The position numbers and the translations under genes were made by a program. Below, piece by piece: positions 61,929 through 64,000 of a DNA stretch of 64,000 nt. Within the stretch, counting starts at the first letter, position 1; every line of letters begins with the position of its first letter. Under the pieces are notes generated by a model. That model searched no databases and was not told the origin of the DNA. It saw nothing but the letters and a program-made list of their open reading frames with translations. This stretch comes from Cocleimonas flava. Its GTDB lineage: Bacteria > Pseudomonadota > Gammaproteobacteria > Thiotrichales > Thiotrichaceae. The stretch lies in contig NZ_SMFQ01000004.1 of assembly GCF_004339015.1 (NCBI RefSeq), positions 619,901 to 683,900 of the forward strand, in the 5' to 3' direction.

Positions 61929-62612
61929 TTAACGTTTCAAGTGCTTAAGGAAGTGCCCTTCTATAAGCTTGAAGATAAACACGATGGTGAATGTAATCAC
62001 CAGATAGAAAAGACCTGCACTTATGAAAGATTCAAACGGCGCATAGTATCGCGAGTTCAGTATTTTCGCCGCGCCGAACAAATCCACCAGTGTAATCACA
62101 CCAGCAAGTACCGTCGCGTGCAACATAAAGATCACTTCATTGCCGTACATGGGAATAGAACGCCTTAACGCACTCGGCAGAATAACATGGCGATATTGGT
62201 CCCATCGGGACATACCGTAAGCCACTGCTGCTTCTATTTCACCTTTAGGTGTTTGTACAATCGCGCCACGGAAAATTTCTGCCGTGTAAGCAGCAGTATT
62301 CAGTGCAAATGCGAGAATCGCACACCAATAAGCTTCTTTGAAGAAGCCCCACAATAGACTCTCGCGTAACCATTCAAATTGCGATAAACCATAATAGATA
62401 ATAAATATCTGTATAAGTAGGGGGGTGCCTCTGAATACATAGATAAAGCTTTTAGCCGGTATTCTTGCCCACTTCGTTTTTGAGGCAGCCATAATCGACA
62501 AGGGTATGGAAATAACAAACCCGGCGATTAAAGATATAATGAGTAATTGTAAAGTAAGACCTAAGCCTTTAAATAAGAGCGGTAGGTTGTCGAAGATAAT
62601 CGAAAAATCCAT
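61929..62612 (-). CDS. Amino-acid ABC permease (HisM/GlnP type)
   Basis: 227 residues, five helices, family motif FRGTPLLIQIFIIYYGL (~residues 60-76) and EAA loop VAYGMSRWDQYRHVILPSALRRSIPMYGNE. Second permease of a polar amino-acid importer. Codons 62-68 (GTPLLIQ) contain a perfect 13-base copy of the C-rich repeat core on the coding strand. The start ATG follows GGAGG and the gene lies 1 bp after its partner's stop. Confidence 0.93.
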   Translation of the reverse strand: MDFSIIFDNLPLLFKGLGLTLQLLIISLIAGFVISIPLSIMAASKTKWARIPAKSFIYVFRGTPLLIQIFIIYYGLSQFEWLRESLLWGFFKEAYWCAILAFALNTAAYTAEIFRGAIVQTPKGEIEAAVAYGMSRWDQYRHVILPSALRRSIPMYGNEVIFMLHATVLAGVITLVDLFGAAKILNSRYYAPFESFISAGLFYLVITFTIVFIFKLIEGHFLKHLKR

Positions 62613-62613
62613 T

Positions 62614-63297
62614 TCAATGACCTCCTATTTTGTAGCGGCGTTCTAACCATTTCATGGCGAGATCACTGATCGCTGTAATCAGCAGGAATAGAACACCCAC
62701 TAATACGTAAAACGTAAATGGCTGGCGTAATGTATCGCCTGCAACTTTCGCGTTGAAGACCATGTCTTCGAGGCCAATAACAGACACTAGCGCCGTTGTT
62801 TTGACCAATACCAGCCAGTTATTGAAAAACCCTGGAATCGCATGACGAATCATTCCCGGGAAAGTAATGTGGGTAAATACCTGAAAACTTGTCATACCGT
62901 ATGCATGACCTGCTTCAATTTCACCTTTGGAAACCGCCATAATCGCACCACGGAAGGTTTCGCCCATATAGGCACCAAAAATAAAACCAATGGTAAGAAT
63001 GCCGGCGATAAATGGGTCGATATCTATATAACCCCAGCCGAATTTATCACCCACTTTATTTACCAGAACCTGACCACCGAAGAAAATCAGCATCATTAAA
63101 ACAAGGTCTGGAATACCACGGATGACAGTGGTGTAGGTGCCGGCAATAGCTTTCGCGATAGGACCACCATAGAGTCTGGCGGATGCGGCAAGAATGCCTA
63201 AAGCAAGTGAGAGAATTAATGACAGCAGGGCTACTTCGACTGTTACAACCATGCCCTTTAGGATCATGGGAAGGTAGCCACCAAATATTTCTGTCAT
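62614..63297 (-). CDS. Amino-acid ABC permease (HisQ type)
   Basis: 227 residues, five helices. Motif IRGIPDLVLMMLIFFGG (~residues 60-76) and EAA loop HAYGMTSFQVFTHITFPGMIRHAIPGFFNN. Pairs with 61929-62612. Order binding protein, permease, permease on the minus strand; no ATPase gene within the window. Confidence 0.93.
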   Translation of the reverse strand: MTEIFGGYLPMILKGMVVTVEVALLSLILSLALGILAASARLYGGPIAKAIAGTYTTVIRGIPDLVLMMLIFFGGQVLVNKVGDKFGWGYIDIDPFIAGILTIGFIFGAYMGETFRGAIMAVSKGEIEAGHAYGMTSFQVFTHITFPGMIRHAIPGFFNNWLVLVKTTALVSVIGLEDMVFNAKVAGDTLRQPFTFYVLVGVLFLLITAISDLAMKWLERRYKIGGH

Positions 63298-63324
63298 AGG
63301 ATAAATCTGTTAGGAAGGTTAACT

Positions 63325-63355
63325 AAAAAACCTCTCCTCGATTTACGAGGAGAGG
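63325..63355 (-). terminator. Hairpin between binding protein and permease genes
   Basis: CCTCTCCTCG (63331-63340) pairs perfectly with CGAGGAGAGG (63346-63355), 5-nt loop, followed on the minus strand by six T. Probably partially stops transcription after the binding-protein gene, keeping permease levels low. Confidence 0.9.
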
Positions 63356-63367
63356 CTGGTAGAGATC

Positions 63368-64000
63368 TTATTCGCCAAACACGTCGAAATCGAAGTATTT
63401 TTCACGAACTTTATCGTAAGGAGACTTACGTAAGTTTTCTAATGCTGTATTGAATTTATTCGCTAGCTCTGTATCACCTTTGCGTATTGCAATACCGATA
63501 CCTTCACCGAAGTATTTCGGATCTGTGTAGCTATCACCGATAAACTCATAGTCTTTTCCGTTATCAGAGTTGATGAACTCAAGCAGTACGAATGCATCAG
63601 CGAATACAAAGTCTAAACGACCTGCATTTAAGTCTAGGTACGCTTCTTCCTGTGTGCCGTAACGTTTGATATCAACGCCTTCGCCAAATGTACCAGTGAT
63701 AAACTTGTCAGAAACAGTACCGCGTTGAACACCTACGCTCTTGCCTTTTAGGCCTTCAGCAGAGATCACATGGTCAGCACCTTTTTTGTGGATGAAACGC
63801 GCAGGTGATTTGTAGTAATGATTAGTGAAATCAACTTTCTCTTTACGCTCTTCTGTAATAGACATAGAAGCCACGATCGCATCGTACTTTTTAGCGATAA
63901 GTGCTGGGATAATGCCATCCCAATCTTGTTTGATTAGCTTACACTCAACACCCATTTCTTTACAAAGTGCGTTAGCCATATCGATATCAAAACCGCTAAG
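63368..64000 (-). CDS. Amino-acid-type periplasmic binding protein (5' end beyond window)
   Basis: At least 210 residues of C-terminal sequence; the frame continues to 64000 (LSGFDIDMANALCKEMGVECK), so the N-terminus and signal peptide are outside. Family 3 (lysine/arginine/ornithine-type) fold: WDGIIPALIAKKYDAIVASMSITEERKEKVDFTNHYYKSPARF. Serves the two permeases downstream. Confidence 0.92.
   Translation of the reverse strand, partial: LSGFDIDMANALCKEMGVECKLIKQDWDGIIPALIAKKYDAIVASMSITEERKEKVDFTNHYYKSPARFIHKKGADHVISAEGLKGKSVGVQRGTVSDKFITGTFGEGVDIKRYGTQEEAYLDLNAGRLDFVFADAFVLLEFINSDNGKDYEFIGDSYTDPKYFGEGIGIAIRKGDTELANKFNTALENLRKSPYDKVREKYFDFDVFGE

Overview
The window looks like a chromosomal segment of a marine, heterotrophic gammaproteobacterium with low to moderate GC (about 40% by eye). 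The evidence is the gene content: a DUF2986 small protein, PotABCD-type and amino-acid ABC importers, a TAXI binding protein, mmsA with an omega-amino-acid transaminase, a GbdR-like regulator and a dimethylglycine-dehydrogenase-like flavoprotein. Genus-level placement is not possible from the sequence alone. No rRNA, tRNA, CRISPR array, prophage or insertion sequence was recognised.

Layout. 1-4862 (minus) is the 5' part of a giant surface protein with thirteen Ig-like units of exactly 297 bp. 5.4-15.5 kb holds housekeeping and surface genes: a Sel1-repeat protein, an M17 aminopeptidase, a Nudix hydrolase, a large CBM9/cadherin-like lipoprotein, a HIT protein and an MFS carrier. 15.7-22.4 kb (plus) is a compact corrinoid one-carbon operon: corrinoid protein, DUF1638, Virulence_fact-family protein, MetV-like, MetF-like, methyl-THF:corrinoid methyltransferase, GFA protein and a RACo-type activator. 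Next come a GbdR-like regulator, an Lrp regulator and a polyamine/betaine-type ABC importer (24.3-29.0 kb). 29-37.5 kb holds a ClpP-like membrane protein, an unannotated 42-aa gene with a well-formed promoter region, a DMGDH/GcvT-like flavoprotein, a CBS protein, a 1-Cys peroxiredoxin and D-serine dehydratase. 37.5-46.3 kb (minus) is an AT-rich nine-gene block: TorT-like binding protein, RbsA/RbsC-type ABC transporter, PxpA, biotin carrier, biotin carboxylase, PxpB, PxpC and BioY, with a divergent LysR gene. 47.5-49.0 kb encodes an MttB-family methyltransferase. The rest holds small enzymes and regulators, a beta-alanine catabolic pair with its LysR gene, an OYE-family reductase, a TAXI binding protein and an amino-acid ABC importer cut by the window end.

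How it works together. The MttB-like protein, corrinoid protein, methyltransferase, MetVF and RACo form a plausible aerobic route that moves methyl groups from a quaternary or tertiary amine to tetrahydrofolate and oxidises them. A GbdR-like regulator and a DMGDH-like enzyme nearby point to glycine-betaine-type substrates. The corrinoid protein carries a strongly acidic N-terminal tail, while the three proteins expected to dock on it each carry an arginine-rich terminal tail. The Pxp/biotin block looks like a separate import-and-opening system for a cyclic amide, with its own biotin uptake.

The most unusual non-coding feature is a family of 14 dispersed, roughly 30-bp C-rich, terminator-like elements (core CACCCCCCTACTT). 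About half sit where a terminator for a neighbouring gene makes no sense, and 11 of 14 point the same way.
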